DNA of 64,000 nucleotides from JAEUOS01 sp965279115 (GTDB lineage Bacteria; Pseudomonadota; Gammaproteobacteria; Burkholderiales; JAEUOS01). Position 1 is the first letter of the stretch. Every line of letters starts with the position of its first letter. A program made the position numbers and the translations under genes. The DNA lies in contig OZ257137.1 in assembly GCA_965279115.1 (NCBI GenBank), forward strand, positions 6,076,001 to 6,140,000, in the 5' to 3' direction. The notes under the pieces are model-generated. The model made no database searches and had not been told where the DNA came from. It saw only the letters and a list, made by a program, of their open reading frames with translations. This document shows positions 62,386 to 64,000 of this stretch, one piece after another.

Positions 62386-63351
62386 CTACTTCGCCGGCTC
62401 CGCCAGTTTCAGGTCGGCGATCAATTTCTTGAAGTGGCGGTCCTCGGCATCCAGTACGACACGAAACTGGTCCGGATCCAGGTACATGGTGCTGTTGAAC
62501 GACTTGCGGGTGGTTTCCACGAATTCCGCTGCCTTCATCGCCTCGGGAATCGCCGCCACCCACTTGCGCACCACCGCCTCCGGTGTCCCCTTCGGCGCGA
62601 AGAAACCGAATTTGGTGACGTCCGTCATGTCCAGGCCGCCTTCCCGCACGGTCATGAGGTTGGGCATGAGATCCGAGCGTTGCGGCCCGGTGATCGCCAT
62701 GGCCAGCAACTTTCCGGCGTTGACATGCGGCATGATCGCATTCGGCAGGCCGATCACCACGTCGACATTGCCCCCCAGGATCGATGTGACCGCCGGCCCG
62801 ATCCCCTGATAGGGCACATGCAATATCCTGAAGTTTCCGGCGGCGGCGATGGCCTCGCCGGCCATGTGCGTCGTGGTGCCGGCGCCGGCGGAGCCAAAGC
62901 TGATCTTGCCGGGATTGGCACGCCCGTATGCCACGAATTCCGCCAGGGTCTTGAATGGCGCGTCCGGCCGCGCGGCCACGACGAACGGCGTGCCGATCAC
63001 ATTGCCCAGCGGCATGAAGTCGTTGCGCGTGTAAGGCGTTTTGGTCATGTTGGGAATGACCGACATCGCGCCCGTGCCGGTGTACAGCAGCGTATATCCG
63101 TCAGGGTTCGCCTTGTGCACGGTGCCCGTGCCGATGATGGTGCCGCCGCCGGCGACGTTGTCGATCACCAGCGATTGCCCGAGGATGCGCTGCAGCACCG
63201 GCGCCATGATGCGGACCTGCTGGTCTGTGCCACCGGGCGCGTAGGGAACGATCACGCGGATCGGCCGCGACGGGTACTCCTGTGCGCGTGCCGCCGCAAA
63301 CGGCAAAAGCAGCGTGGACGTGGCCAGCACGCGTCGGCGCGAAATGTTCAT
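62386..63351 (-). CDS. Bug/TctC family solute-binding protein
   Basis: A 321-residue binding protein. Leader MNISRRRVLATSTLLLPFAA with two arginines (RRR) followed by AQEYPSRP resembles a Tat-like or Sec signal. Bug loops: IRVIVPYAPGGTDQQVRIMA and LVIDNVAGGGTIIGTGTVH. The first loop lacks the common D of GGxxD but has TD one step earlier. It converges on the PreA-like gene (12 bases between stops) and is the only Bug gene at this end of the window. Confidence 0.87.
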   Translation of the reverse strand: MNISRRRVLATSTLLLPFAAARAQEYPSRPIRVIVPYAPGGTDQQVRIMAPVLQRILGQSLVIDNVAGGGTIIGTGTVHKANPDGYTLLYTGTGAMSVIPNMTKTPYTRNDFMPLGNVIGTPFVVAARPDAPFKTLAEFVAYGRANPGKISFGSAGAGTTTHMAGEAIAAAGNFRILHVPYQGIGPAVTSILGGNVDVVIGLPNAIMPHVNAGKLLAMAITGPQRSDLMPNLMTVREGGLDMTDVTKFGFFAPKGTPEAVVRKWVAAIPEAMKAAEFVETTRKSFNSTMYLDPDQFRVVLDAEDRHFKKLIADLKLAEPAK

Positions 63352-63424
63352 TGTGCTTGTCTCCGGCGATATTTGTTTGAACGCAGGCCGCAGGATACCT
63401 GCAAGAAGCGCCGAACGGAAATCG

Positions 63425-63649
63425 TCAGTGGATACCCATGAACCACTGGATGACCTGCTTCATCAGGAACCCGAAGATGCCGAAAGCCAGCACGAAAAAC
63501 AGCACGAAGGTGCCCATCCGCCCTGCCTTGGATTCCTTCGCCACGCTCCAGATGACGAACAGCATCAACACAATCAGGCCACCGACGCCCCAGGTCAGGC
63601 CGAAATGCGCCACCTGCTCTTCGGTCAGGCCGAACGCCGGGCCATCCAT
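63425..63649 (-). CDS. DUF2788 small membrane protein
   Basis: A 74-residue protein of the DUF2788 family: MDGPAFGLTEEQVAHFGLTW, then two membrane helices (about 22-38 and 46-66) around VAKESKAGRMG. The start shares a base with the stop of the upstream DUF2189 gene (TGATG). Function unknown. Confidence 0.88.
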   Translation of the reverse strand: MDGPAFGLTEEQVAHFGLTWGVGGLIVLMLFVIWSVAKESKAGRMGTFVLFFVLAFGIFGFLMKQVIQWFMGIH

Positions 63650-64000
63650 CAATCGCGCTCCGCCCAGGCGCCGGCATCGACAAGGTCGCGATAGGCATGC
63701 CAGGTGGCGTGCCCCAACACCGGGACGCTGACCAGGAATCCGGCCATCCAGGTAAACACCGACACCAGGCACGCCAGCATGATGATGGCCGCCCAGAACG
63801 CCATCACGACAGGATTGTCGCCTACCGCCCGGACGCTGGTAAGCAAGGCGCTCGCAAGCCCGATGCGCCGGTCCAGCAGCAGCGGCGCGGACACCGCCGT
63901 CGCCGCGAAAACCAGGCAGCAGCCGAGCGCACCGGCCAGCATCCACAGGGAAAACATCGAAGCGCCCTGCTGCGCGAGCGCATAGTGCAGGAAACCACGC
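63649..64000 (-). CDS. DUF2189 multi-pass membrane protein, partial
   Basis: The 3' part of a gene that enters from the right edge (116 codons visible). The visible part starts RGFLHYALAQQGASMFSL and has three hydrophobic segments (MLAGALGCCLVFAATAVSAP, VVMAFWAAIIMLACLVSVF, WMAGFLVSVPVL) and ends GHATWHAYRDLVDAGAWAER, the diagnostic DUF2189 end. It overlaps the DUF2788 gene by one base. These two families are often adjacent to cytochrome oxidase or respiratory genes. Confidence 0.85.
   Translation of the reverse strand, partial: RGFLHYALAQQGASMFSLWMLAGALGCCLVFAATAVSAPLLLDRRIGLASALLTSVRAVGDNPVVMAFWAAIIMLACLVSVFTWMAGFLVSVPVLGHATWHAYRDLVDAGAWAERD

Overview
The window is GC-rich chromosomal DNA with tightly packed genes. 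It looks like a betaproteobacterium of the order Burkholderiales. Two things support this: the gene order der-hfq-hflX-hflK-hflC-DUF2065-hisZ-purA, and the presence of seven Bug/TctC-type periplasmic binding proteins, a family greatly expanded in Bordetella, Cupriavidus and relatives. The genus cannot be fixed from sequence reading alone. No phage, insertion sequence or CRISPR array was seen. No stretch above 300 bases lacks a gene; the longest gaps (about 215-230 bases, at 7792-8017, 20027-20257, 26960-27173, 48097-48323 and 58987-59207) are upstream or divergent control regions.

Bases 1-29400 are accessory catabolic DNA. A minus-strand run (7791 to 1) reads IclR regulator, Bug protein, AMP-forming acyl-CoA ligase, luciferase-like flavin oxidoreductase, Bug protein, ADP-forming acyl-CoA synthetase and nitronate-monooxygenase-like protein. 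Two adjacent palindromes lie in front of it. A second, partly parallel set (11450-20026) has a nitronate-monooxygenase-like protein, Bug proteins, a cupin, a paralogous luciferase-like oxidoreductase and two alpha/beta hydrolases. A beta-oxidation-like block follows (two acyl-CoA dehydrogenases and a fused enoyl-CoA hydratase/3-hydroxyacyl-CoA dehydrogenase), with an MFS carrier. Read together these suggest uptake, CoA activation, flavin-dependent oxygenation, hydrolysis and beta-oxidation of one or more unidentified carboxylic acids. The substrate is not known.

Bases 29400-48100 are mainly core genome: a periplasmic-type glutathione peroxidase, rlmB, rnr, tRNA-Leu(CAG) with promoter and terminator, a purine phosphoribosyltransferase, purA, hisZ, hflCK, hflX, hfq, der, radA and alr. 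Two proteins of unknown function are embedded here: a 169-residue protein between radA and der, and a 574-residue membrane/TPR-like protein overlapping both alr and radA.

Bases 48300-59500 hold lplT and a long minus-strand series: HtrA-like protease, MoxR ATPase, DUF58, VWA protein, KTSC-like protein, tsaB, rimI, family-4 uracil-DNA glycosylase, LemA, two TPM-domain proteins and a DUF1853 protein, many with overlapping ends. The right end (59699-64000) returns to accessory metabolism: a GMC oxidoreductase coupled to a PreA/dihydroorotate-dehydrogenase-like flavoprotein, another Bug protein, then DUF2788 and a cut-off DUF2189 membrane protein.
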